NCBI RefSeq assembly: GCF_005280295.1
Contig: NZ_CP040020.1
Location: forward strand, 2,914,001 to 2,978,000
Reading direction: 5' to 3'
Source: Brevibacterium sp. CS2
GTDB lineage: Bacteria; Actinomycetota; Actinomycetes; Actinomycetales; Brevibacteriaceae
Length of the DNA stretch: 64,000 nucleotides
The translations under genes and the position numbers were made by a program. This document shows, one piece after another, positions 21,582 to 35,112 of the stretch; within the stretch, counting starts at the first letter, position 1, and each line of letters opens with the position of its first letter. The notes under the pieces are model-generated. The model saw nothing but the letters and a program-made list of their open reading frames with translations, was not told the DNA's origin and searched no databases.

Positions 21582-22372
21582 CCCCGGTGACGCGCAGCGG
21601 GATCCGGCTGCCGGCCTGGCTCGCCGTCCCGGCGGTGCTCGGCGCCGGGCTCGTCGGGCTGCCGCTCATCGGTCTCCTCTCCTGCGTCGACCTCGGCGGC
21701 CTCGCCGCGCTCCTCGGCTCCCCCGCCTCCCGCGAGGCGCTGCGGCTGTCGCTGCTGACCTCGCTCGCTGCGACCGTGCTGTGCGTGCTCCTCGGGGTGC
21801 CGCTCGCACTCGTCCTCGCCCGTGCCGCGTTCCCCGGGCGGCGGATCGTGCGCACCGTCGTCCTCCTGCCGATCGTCCTCCCGCCGGTGGTCGGCGGCAT
21901 CGCGCTGCTCTCGACGTTCGGGCGGATGGGGCTGCTCGGCGCCGCGCTCGAGGCCGGAGGCATGCGGATCGCCTACACCTGGGTCGCGGTCGTGCTCGCA
22001 CAGACCTTCGTGTCGCTGCCGTTCATGGTGCTCACGCTCGAGGGCGCGCTGCGCTCGCACGACTCCCGGTACGAGGAGGTCGCCGCCGGGCTCGGTGCCT
22101 CGCCGGGGTACACGCTGCGCCGGGTGACGCTGCCGCTGCTGACCCCGGCGCTCGTGTCCGGCACGGTCCTGTGCTGGGCCCGGGCGCTCGGCGAGTTCGG
22201 GGCGACGATCACCTTCGCCGGCTCCCTCCAGGGCAGCACGCGCACCGTGCCGCTCGAGGTGTACCTGCTGCGGGAGACGGATCCGGACGGTGCGGTCGCG
22301 CTCTCCCTCGTCCTCGTGCTCGTCGCCGCCGTCGTCGTCGGGCTGCTGTACCGGCCGGGGCGGCAGGCATGA
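21578..22372 (+). CDS. modB: molybdate ABC transporter permease
   Basis: This 264-residue membrane permease has five to six hydrophobic helices. The ABC-permease coupling loop is seen as [21 protein letters not shown] followed by [10 protein letters not shown]. Substrate assignment rests on the family and on modA and modC on either side. It overlaps both by four bases. Confidence 0.94.
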   Translation: MTPVTRSGIRLPAWLAVPAVLGAGLVGLPLIGLLSCVDLGGLAALLGSPASREALRLSLLTSLAATVLCVLLGVPLALVLARAAFPGRRIVRTVVLLPIVLPPVVGGIALLSTFGRMGLLGAALEAGGMRIAYTWVAVVLAQTFVSLPFMVLTLEGALRSHDSRYEEVAAGLGASPGYTLRRVTLPLLTPALVSGTVLCWARALGEFGATITFAGSLQGSTRTVPLEVYLLRETDPDGAVALSLVLVLVAAVVVGLLYRPGRQA

Positions 22373-23106
22373 CGCGGGCGGAGCGCCGGGCGGCGGCTCC
22401 CGCGCTCGAGCTCGCGTTCTCGGTGCCCGAGCGCGGGCTCGACATCGCGTTCACGGTGCCGGCCGGGTCGACTACGGCACTCATCGGCGGCAACGGCGCC
22501 GGCAAGTCGAGCACCTTCGCCGTGCTGTCCGGGCTGCTCCGCCCGGCACGCTCGCGCGTGGTGCTCGGCGACACGACGCTCAGCGATTCCGCCGCCCGGC
22601 GCTGGCGTGCGCCGCACGCGCGCGGGGTCGTCCAGCTCATGCAGCACCCTCTGCTCTTCCCGACGATGTCCGTGGCCGACAACGCGGCCTTCGGCCTGCA
22701 GGCGGCGGGCACCCCGGCGGCTGCGTCCCGGGCTGCGGCCCGGGACATGCTCGCGCGGGTGGGAGCCGGAGAGCTCGCCGAGCGGCGGCCGGGCCGGCTG
22801 TCCGGCGGGCAGGCGCAGCGGGTCGCGATCGCCCGCGCCCTCGTCACCGATCCCGCGCTGCTCCTCCTCGACGAGCCGTTCGCCCAGCTGGACGGCGGAT
22901 CCGCGGCGGAGATCAGCGGGCTGTGCGCACAGCTGCTCATCGGGCGCACCGCGCTCCTCATCACCCATGACCCGGTCGAGGCGCACGCGCTGACCGACCG
23001 GGCCGTCGTCCTCGACGCGGGCCGGGTGGTGCAGACGGGCACCTGGGAGGACATCGCACGGGACCCGGCGACCCCAGTGGCGCACCGGTTCGTCGCGGGT
23101 CGCTAG
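22369..23106 (+). CDS. modC: molybdate ABC transporter ATP-binding protein
   Basis: This 245-residue ATPase drives molybdate import. It shows Walker [10 protein letters not shown], signature [15 protein letters not shown], Walker [13 protein letters not shown] and the switch histidine in LITHDP. Classical ModC is about 350 residues with a C-terminal TOBE domain, and this one stops after the ATPase domain. The TOBE function may be provided by the separate HTH-TOBE protein in the same cluster. Confidence 0.93.
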   Translation: MTRAERRAAAPALELAFSVPERGLDIAFTVPAGSTTALIGGNGAGKSSTFAVLSGLLRPARSRVVLGDTTLSDSAARRWRAPHARGVVQLMQHPLLFPTMSVADNAAFGLQAAGTPAAASRAAARDMLARVGAGELAERRPGRLSGGQAQRVAIARALVTDPALLLLDEPFAQLDGGSAAEISGLCAQLLIGRTALLITHDPVEAHALTDRAVVLDAGRVVQTGTWEDIARDPATPVAHRFVAGR

Positions 23107-23116
23107 GGGCGGGCGC

Positions 23117-23177
23117 CTCGGGCACCGCATGGCGGCACCGCATGGCCTCGGGCACGGCATGGCCTCGGCACGGCATG
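23117..23177. repeat. imperfect short repeat of GGCAC(C/G)GCATGG
   Basis: Four imperfect copies of GGCACNGCATGG-type words separated by GCCTCG follow the modC stop. The tract is non-coding and its role is unknown. Confidence 0.5.
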
Positions 23178-23180
23178 AGA

Positions 23181-23212
23181 ACGGCGCGCCGACCACGGGG
23201 TCGACGCGCCGT
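23181..23212. terminator. bidirectional terminator between modC and argH
   Basis: A stem of about 14 bp (ACGGCGCG.CGACC paired with GGTCG.CGCGCCGT, one mismatch) has a short loop and lies between convergent modC and argH. There is no clear U-tract, which is common in GC-rich actinobacteria. Confidence 0.65.
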
Positions 23213-23228
23213 TCCTGCAGGGCCCGGG

Positions 23229-24812
<1,584 letters not shown>

Positions 24813-24817
24813 TCGGG

Positions 24818-26032
<1,215 letters not shown>

Positions 26033-26125
26033 GGGGTTCTCCTTGTTCGTTCGTGGTGGGTCTGATGTCTGGGTGTCGGCGCCCGTGCCGTGGGCCGGAC
26101 CGCCGGAGCCGGTCCGGCGGCCGGA

Positions 26126-26659
26126 TCAGGGGCCGTCGGCGGCGAGCGTGAGGAGGAGCTCGGCGAGCTGCTCCCCCCGGCGGCCGTCGCCGGCGATGAC
26201 GAGCACCGTGTCGTCTCCTGCGATGGTACCGAGGACGCCGGGGATCACGGAGCGGTCGAGCGCGGAGGCGAGGTACTGCGCCGCGCCGGGAGGGGTGCGC
26301 AGCACGACGAGGTTCTCCGAGCTGGTGACGGTGACGAGCAGCTCCTCGAGGAGGCGCTGGAGCTTCGCATCGAGCACCTCGCCCTCGCCTGCGCGCTGCA
26401 GGCTGCGGTCGCCGCCCTCGCCGGGCACCGCGTAGGCCGATCCGGTGCTCGTACGGACCTTGACCGCGCCGAGCTCGGCCATGTCCCGCGACAGCGTCGC
26501 CTGCGTGACGCTCACCCCGCGCGCGGCGAGCAGCTGCATGAGCTGGGTCTGCGAGGTGATCGACTCGCGGCGGATGATGTCGACGATGAGCTGCTGGCGG
26601 GCGGTCTTCGTCGCCGGGGACACGGCGTGGCCCTCGTCGAACTGTGCGGCGGCGGCCAT
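26126..26659 (-). CDS. argR: arginine repressor
   Basis: ArgR is the arginine-sensing hexameric repressor of the arg genes. It has 177 residues. The winged-helix N-terminal domain is at about 18-85 (ITSQTQLMQLLAARGVSVTQATLSRDMAELG) and the C-terminal arginine-binding core has GTIAGDDTVLVI. The start is one base past the argF stop, so it is made with the argCJBDF genes it presumably controls. A candidate operator sits upstream of argC. Confidence 0.95.
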   Translation of the reverse strand: MAAAAQFDEGHAVSPATKTARQQLIVDIIRRESITSQTQLMQLLAARGVSVTQATLSRDMAELGAVKVRTSTGSAYAVPGEGGDRSLQRAGEGEVLDAKLQRLLEELLVTVTSSENLVVLRTPPGAAQYLASALDRSVIPGVLGTIAGDDTVLVIAGDGRRGEQLAELLLTLAADGP

Positions 26660-26660
26660 C

Positions 26661-29822
<3,162 letters not shown>

Positions 29823-29826
<4 letters not shown>

Positions 29827-30983
29827 GTCGAGTACGCGCTGTTCTCTTCGACGTAGTCATGGGTGAGGTCCGAGGTGAGGATCGTGCCCTCGGCGGTTCC
29901 GGCGTGGAGGTCGATCTCGACGACGACGCGGCGGTCGAAGAGCACCTCGGAGGGATCCGCCCCCGGGCTCGAGGCGACGCACACCGGCACGCCGTTGAAG
30001 GTCACGTCGATCGCGTCGGGCTCGAACTGTGCCGAGGTGATGCCCACCTGCGCGACGACGCGGCCCCAGTTGGGGTCCTCGCCGAACACGGCGGCCTTGA
30101 ACAGGTTGGACCGGCCGACCGCGCGGGACACCTCGAGGGCCTGCTCCTCGGAGAAGGCGCCGCGGGTGGTGATGACGATGTCGTGGCCGGCACCCTCGGC
30201 GTCGATGTGGAGCTGGTGGGTGAGGTCATCGCAGGCCTCGGTGAGCAGCGCGGTGAATTCGCCGGTGTCGGCCCGGTGGCCCGAGGCCCCGGAGCTCATG
30301 AGGATCACCGTGTCGTTCGTCGACATGCAGCCGTCGGTGTCGAGCCGGTCGAAGCTCCGTGCGGTCGCGGTGCGCAGGGCGGCGTCGAGCTCGGAGGCGT
30401 CGAGGACCGCATCGGTGGTGAGGACGACGAGCATCGTGGCGAGCCCCGGGGCGAGCATGCCGGCTCCCTTCGCCATCCCGCCGATCCGGTAGGCGGTGCC
30501 CTCGCGCTCGACCGTCTTGGGCACGGTGTCGGTCGTCATGATCGCCCGCGCGGCGGCCTCACCGCCGGCCGGTGCGGCCTGCGCGGTCTCGGCGAGCGCG
30601 GGGAGGCCGGCGAGGATCCGGTCGCGGAAGTCCTGCCCGCCGACGCCGATGAGCCCGGTCGAGCACACGAGCACGTCGAGCGCGTCGATGTCGAGGAGCT
30701 CTGCGGTGCGCTCTGCGGTGGCGTGGGTGGTCTCGAAGCCGAAGGAGCCGGTGTAGCAGTTCGCTCCCCCGGAGTTGAGGACGACGGCGCGGGCGCGGCC
30801 GTCGGCCGAGGCCTGCTGGGACCACAGCACCGGGTTGGCCCTGCACCGGTTGGAGGTGTAGACGGCGGCGACGGCATCGGATTCCCCGGTGTTGTGGACG
30901 AGGGCGAGGTCCGGGGTGCCGCTGGGCTTGAGGCCCGCGGTCGTCGCGGCAGCGGCGAAGCCGCGGGGGTAGGTCACGCTCAT
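29823..30983 (-). CDS. argJ: bifunctional ornithine acetyltransferase / N-acetylglutamate synthase
   Basis: ArgJ recycles the acetyl group from acetylornithine to glutamate. The 386-residue precursor contains the self-cleavage site in [15 protein letters not shown], where the Thr becomes the new N-terminus of the beta chain. The start [19 protein letters not shown] overlaps the argC stop. Having argJ explains the absence of argA and argE from the cluster. Confidence 0.96.
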
Positions 30984-32053
30984 GGGGCGACTCCTTCGGT
31001 GGGCAGGGCGGTGGACTCCGGGAGCCCGAGGGCGAGGTGGGCGGACTGGAGTGCCTGGCCGGCGGTGCCGCGCACGAGGTTGTCGAGGGCGACGGAGACG
31101 AGCACGGTGCCGGCGCGGGCGTCGACGGCGCACTGGAGGTGCGCGGTGTTCGCCCCCGTCGTCGCCGCGGTGTGGGGCCACTGCCCGGCCGGCAGCAGGC
31201 GGACGAAGCGCTCCGCGGAGTAGGTGCGCTCGAACACGGACCGGACGTCCTCATCGCTCGCCTCCGCGGTGAGCGGGGCGGACAGCGTGGCGAGGATGCC
31301 GCGGGACATCGGCACGAGGGTCGGGGTGAAGGAGATCCGCACGCCCGGGTCGTCGACGGGGCGGCCGAGCACGCCGGCGAGGTTCTGCTCGATCTCCGGG
31401 ACGTGCCGGTGGGTGCCGGCGGTGCCGTAGGGGCTCGCGTCGCCGAGCACCTCGGCGGCGAGCAGGTGGGGCTTGAGCGCCTTGCCGGCCCCGGACACGC
31501 CGTTGGCGAGCACCGCGGTGAGCCGGGTCGGGTCGACGAGCCCGGCGGCGAGCAGCGGCTGCAGGCCGAGCGTGACGGCGGTGACGTTGCAGCCGGGGAC
31601 CGCGATGCGCCGCGTGGCGCGGAGCCTTTCGCGCTGCCGGGTGCCATCGGCGAGCAGGAGCTCGGGCAGGCCGTAGGTCCAGGTGCCGGGGTGCTCCGAG
31701 CCGTAGAAGGCCTCCCAGGCGCGCGCGGACTGCAGGCGGTGGTCGGCGGCGAGGTCGACGATGACGGTGTCCGGGGAGGACTCGGCGAGCTCGGCGGCGA
31801 TCCGGCCGGAGGCGCCGTGCGGCAGCGCGAGGACGACGACGTCGTGTCCGGCGAGGACCGCGGCGGTCGACTCCTGCACGGTCATGTCCGCGTAGGCGAC
31901 GAGGTGGGGCTGGTGCTCCCCGAGCCTGCTCCCTAGGGTCGAATGGCCGCACACGGTTGTAACGTGAAGGTCTGGATGCCCGCTCAGGAGGCGCAGGACC
32001 TCGCCCCCGGCGTACCCGGTGGCCCCTGAGACGGCGACAGTGAAACCTGACAT
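30980..32053 (-). CDS. argC: N-acetyl-gamma-glutamyl-phosphate reductase
   Basis: ArgC reduces N-acetylglutamyl phosphate with NADPH. The 357-residue protein begins with a Rossmann motif (SGATGYAGGEVLRLL) and has the catalytic cysteine in PGCNVTAVTLG. It is the first gene of the arginine cluster. No Shine-Dalgarno sequence precedes the ATG, and a palindrome with a -10-like TATACA abuts it, so translation may be leaderless. Confidence 0.96.
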   Translation of the reverse strand: MSGFTVAVSGATGYAGGEVLRLLSGHPDLHVTTVCGHSTLGSRLGEHQPHLVAYADMTVQESTAAVLAGHDVVVLALPHGASGRIAAELAESSPDTVIVDLAADHRLQSARAWEAFYGSEHPGTWTYGLPELLLADGTRQRERLRATRRIAVPGCNVTAVTLGLQPLLAAGLVDPTRLTAVLANGVSGAGKALKPHLLAAEVLGDASPYGTAGTHRHVPEIEQNLAGVLGRPVDDPGVRISFTPTLVPMSRGILATLSAPLTAEASDEDVRSVFERTYSAERFVRLLPAGQWPHTAATTGANTAHLQCAVDARAGTVLVSVALDNLVRGTAGQALQSAHLALGLPESTALPTEGVAP

Positions 32054-32092
32054 ATGTATAACGATACATCACACACGGTAATTATTCATGCC
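32054..32092. promoter_or_regulatory. putative ArgR operator and promoter before argC
   Basis: ATGTAT-N4-ATACAT (32054-32069) forms a perfect palindrome ending one base before the argC ATG. A second ARG-box-like half, ATGAATAATTA on the minus strand, lies at about 32081-32091. A -10-like TATACA sits inside the palindrome on the minus strand. Repressor binding would cover the start of transcription. Assignment to ArgR is inferred from context. Confidence 0.55.
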
Positions 32093-32132
32093 GGTGTCCG
32101 CGGCCGACGGCCGCAGTAGAGGAGGCACTCCC

Positions 32133-33104
32133 ATGCACGCTGTCCACGCCACCCGCAAGGGCGGACCCGAGGTCCTCGAGTACGTCGAGGTGCCGGACCC
32201 GAGCGCAGGTCCCGGCGAGCTGTTCGTCGCCGTCGAGGCCGCCGGCATCAACTTCATCGACACCTACCGCCGCTCGGGCATGTACCCGATGGACTTCCCG
32301 CACATCGTCGGCGTCGAGGGCGCCGGAGTGGTCGAGGCCGTCGGCGAGGGCGTCACCGGGTTCACGCCTGGCGACCGGGTGGCCTGGCACGATGCGCACG
32401 GCTCCTACGCGGAGAAGGTCGCCGTGCGCGCGGACATGGTCATGCGGGTGCCGCACGGCGTGTCCGCCGAGGCCGCAGCCGCGATCCCGCTGCAGGGGCT
32501 CACCGCGCAGTACCTCGCGACCGGCTCGCACCGGATCGAACCGGGCCAGACCGCGCTCGTCCACGCCGCCGCCGGCGGAGTGGGCCTGCTGCTCACCCAG
32601 ATCATCAAGCAGCTCGGCGGCCGGGTCATCGGCACGGTGGGCACCGAGGAGAAGGCGAAGCTCGCCCGGGGCGCCGGGGCCGACGAGGTGTTCCTCTACG
32701 GCGAGGGCGTCGACATCGCCGCGAAGGTGCGCGAGCTCACCGACGGTGCCGGCGTCGACGTCGCCTACGACGGGGTCGGGAAGGACACCTTCGACGCCTC
32801 GCTCGCCTCGCTGACAGTGCGCGGCTCGATGGTGCTGTTCGGTGCGGCCTCCGGTGCCGTGCCGCCCTTCGACATCCAGCGGCTCAACTCCTCCGGCGGG
32901 ATCTTCCTGTCCCGGCCGTCGCTCCAGTGGTTCGTCACCAACCCCGAGGAGCTCGCCGAGCGCTCGGCGATGCTCTTCGACGGCCTGGAGAACGGCTGGC
33001 TCGACTTCCGGGTCGGGTCGACCTTCCCGCTCGCCGAGGCCGCCGAGGCCCACCGCGCGCTCGAGGGGCGGCGGACCACCGGCAAGGTCGTCCTCCTGCC
33101 CTGA
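32133..33104 (+). CDS. NADPH:quinone oxidoreductase, zinc-independent MDR family
   Basis: A 323-residue medium-chain reductase resembling Qor, which reduces quinones with NADPH. It shows GINFIDTYRRSGMYP, the nucleotide-binding AAAGGVGLLLTQIIKQLGG and the family-typical GASSG-like block AASGAVPPF. The zinc-binding residues of alcohol dehydrogenases are missing, as expected. The start follows AGAGGAGG. It is divergent from argC. Confidence 0.93.
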   Translation: MHAVHATRKGGPEVLEYVEVPDPSAGPGELFVAVEAAGINFIDTYRRSGMYPMDFPHIVGVEGAGVVEAVGEGVTGFTPGDRVAWHDAHGSYAEKVAVRADMVMRVPHGVSAEAAAAIPLQGLTAQYLATGSHRIEPGQTALVHAAAGGVGLLLTQIIKQLGGRVIGTVGTEEKAKLARGAGADEVFLYGEGVDIAAKVRELTDGAGVDVAYDGVGKDTFDASLASLTVRGSMVLFGAASGAVPPFDIQRLNSSGGIFLSRPSLQWFVTNPEELAERSAMLFDGLENGWLDFRVGSTFPLAEAAEAHRALEGRRTTGKVVLLP

Positions 33105-33144
33105 GCCAGTCCCGAATCCACCGGGGTCCGGGAGCGGACGCGAT

Positions 33145-33182
33145 GAGAGGCCGGTCGGTGCAGGTGCACCGGCCGGCCTCTC
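33145..33182. terminator. bidirectional terminator between qor-like and lysE-like genes
   Basis: A stem of about 18 bp built on GAGAGGCCGG/CCGGCCTCTC with inner GGTGCA/TGCACC lies between convergent genes. Confidence 0.7.
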
Positions 33183-33203
33183 CGCGTTCCGCGCGCGGGC
33201 GCG

Positions 33204-34016
33204 TCAGAGGAACGGGATCGAGAGTCCGAGAAGGACGAGCACCCCGCCGGACACGAGGTCCATGGCGAGCGCGCCGCGCCTGCCCTCGAGCCGGCGGCCG
33301 AGCCCGGCGGCGGTGGCGACGAGGAGGAGGGAGTAGAGCGCGAACACCGCGACGATGGTGAGGACGAGGACGGCGATGAGACCGATCCCCTGCTCGCTCG
33401 GGAGGAACGCGGGGAACAGCGCGAGGAAGAACATCCCGGTCTTCGGGTTCGTCAGGCTGCTGAGCAGTCCGACCGGGAACGGCGAGCGGCGGCGGTCGAC
33501 GCCGCGGCCGCTCGTCGCGGTCTCGACGGACGGGTCGGTGGGGTCGAGGATGACCTCGCCGTCGGGAGCGGCGATCCCGGCATGGACCTCACCGCTCGTC
33601 GTCACGGGCACGAGGGCCGGAGCGGAAGCGGGGGCGCCCGGGGCCGCCGCGGTCTCCTGGGCACCGGCGCCGCCCGCTGCGACGAGCACCGCGCGGACGG
33701 AGGCGGTGCGGGAGCGGAGGGCGCGCTCCGCGGTCCAGACGCCCCACAGGGTGCGCACGCCGAGGAACGTCAGGTAGATGCCGCCGCACACCGCGAGGAC
33801 GGTGCGCGCCGTCGGATGGCTCTGGAGCAGGGCGGCGATCCCGGACAGCGCGAGGATCGCCCACACGGTGATGCCGCACGCGGCCGCGGAGGCGTAGACG
33901 ATCCCCCGGCGGAACGACTGCGCGCCGTAGCGGATGGTGAGAAAGGTGTCGGGCCCCGGCGTCACCGCGAGGATGAGCGCCGCTCCGAGGAAGGCGATGA
34001 ACTCCGCGCCGGTCAT
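33204..34016 (-). CDS. LysE/RhtB-family amino-acid exporter
   Basis: A 270-residue membrane protein of the LysE/RhtB translocator family. It starts FLGAALILAVTPGPDTFLTI, the classic first helix, and ends with helices near residues 195-265. Residues about 102-175 are a long polar Ala/Gly/Pro-rich loop, making it larger than the usual 205-235. A LysR-type regulator is transcribed divergently, the usual layout for LysG/LysE pairs that export basic amino acids. The substrate is inferred only from that. Confidence 0.88.
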   Translation of the reverse strand: MTGAEFIAFLGAALILAVTPGPDTFLTIRYGAQSFRRGIVYASAAACGITVWAILALSGIAALLQSHPTARTVLAVCGGIYLTFLGVRTLWGVWTAERALRSRTASVRAVLVAAGGAGAQETAAAPGAPASAPALVPVTTSGEVHAGIAAPDGEVILDPTDPSVETATSGRGVDRRRSPFPVGLLSSLTNPKTGMFFLALFPAFLPSEQGIGLIAVLVLTIVAVFALYSLLLVATAAGLGRRLEGRRGALAMDLVSGGVLVLLGLSIPFL

Positions 34017-34161
34017 GCGTCCGTGCGTCCTGCGTGCATGGCTGTGGGCCCTTTCGTCATGGGAGAGCGCCCGCACGGTCCGGCGGGCGCCCGGTCCAGG
34101 ATGCACCGCCGCGACCATTCGCGTCCACCCGACTGTTCCTGATGATCATTCGGTTCTGACT

Positions 34162-34167
34162 TATGAT
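34162..34167 (+). promoter_or_regulatory. -10 element of the lysR-type gene, leaderless start
   Basis: TATGAT lies six bases before the ATG, so the first transcribed base should be at or next to the start codon. No clear -35 is visible. ATGATCAT (34142-34149) and ATGATCGT recur around the element and may be the regulator's own operator. Confidence 0.4.
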
Positions 34168-34173
34168 CGTTCC

Positions 34174-35112
34174 ATGCAGAATCTCCACCGCCTCCGGGTG
34201 TGGCGCGCGGTCGTCGCGAGCGGCTCCGTGCAGCAGGCCGCGCGCAATCTCGGGAACTCCCCCGCGACGGTGAGCCAGCACATCATCGCGCTCCAGCGCG
34301 AGGTCGCAGCCCCCCTCTACCGCCGGGACGGCCGCGGCATCGCCGTCACCGAGGCGGGGCACGCGCTCGCCGCCCGCTCCGAGGCCCTCCTCGCCGAGGC
34401 GGCCGACCTGCAGACGTTCGTCGACCGGCTCGCGGCGGGGCCGGCGACGCGGCTCACCCTCGGCAGCTTCTCCTCGGCGACGACGGTGTGGCTGCCCGAT
34501 GTCCTCCGCGCCGCCCAGCTCCGCTTCCCCGGTCTCCACATGGAGATCCTCGCCAACGAGCCCGCACCGCCCGGCGAGCGCGCCTTCGCCGACATCGAGG
34601 TGCGCGCGGAGTCCGGTCTCGCAGATCCGGTGCGGATGCGCGGCCACGATCGCGACGAGCTCCTCGACGACGCGTACGTCGTCGTCACCGAGGCCGACCA
34701 CCCGCTCGCGCAGGCCCCGGAGGTGCGGATGGCCGAGCTCGCCGAGCACGCGCTCGTCGACCTCCATGTGCAGGGCAGTCCGTCCGGCGAGGTCATCGAC
34801 GAGGCGGCCCGCGCGGCCGGGCTCGACCTCCGCTACGCGGCCGGCGCCGACGACCACCACGGAGTGCTCGCGATGGTCGCGGCGGGAATGGGGGTCACCG
34901 TGCTGCCGCTGCTCGCCACGCTCGACCTGCCCGCCGGGCTCGTCGTGCGCCCGCTCCTCGATCCCACACCCGTGCGCCGGATCGCTCTCCACGTCCGCCA
35001 GACGATGTCGGCCCTGCCCCACGTCGTATTCCTCCGCCGGGAGATCGGCCGGGTCGCCCGGGCCTACGCGGAGGACCTCGCCGCCCGGGGCCCGCAGGGG
35101 ACGGCTATCTGA
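34174..35112 (+). CDS. LysR-family transcriptional regulator
   Basis: The 312-residue protein has an N-terminal helix-turn-helix (about residues 1-60, GSVQQAARNLGNSPATVSQH) and a C-terminal periplasmic-binding-like effector domain. Divergence from the LysE-type gene suggests it is a LysG/ArgP-like activator of that exporter. The stop overlaps the end of the convergent ABC1-kinase gene by eight bases. Confidence 0.92.
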   Translation: MQNLHRLRVWRAVVASGSVQQAARNLGNSPATVSQHIIALQREVAAPLYRRDGRGIAVTEAGHALAARSEALLAEAADLQTFVDRLAAGPATRLTLGSFSSATTVWLPDVLRAAQLRFPGLHMEILANEPAPPGERAFADIEVRAESGLADPVRMRGHDRDELLDDAYVVVTEADHPLAQAPEVRMAELAEHALVDLHVQGSPSGEVIDEAARAAGLDLRYAAGADDHHGVLAMVAAGMGVTVLPLLATLDLPAGLVVRPLLDPTPVRRIALHVRQTMSALPHVVFLRREIGRVARAYAEDLAARGPQGTAI

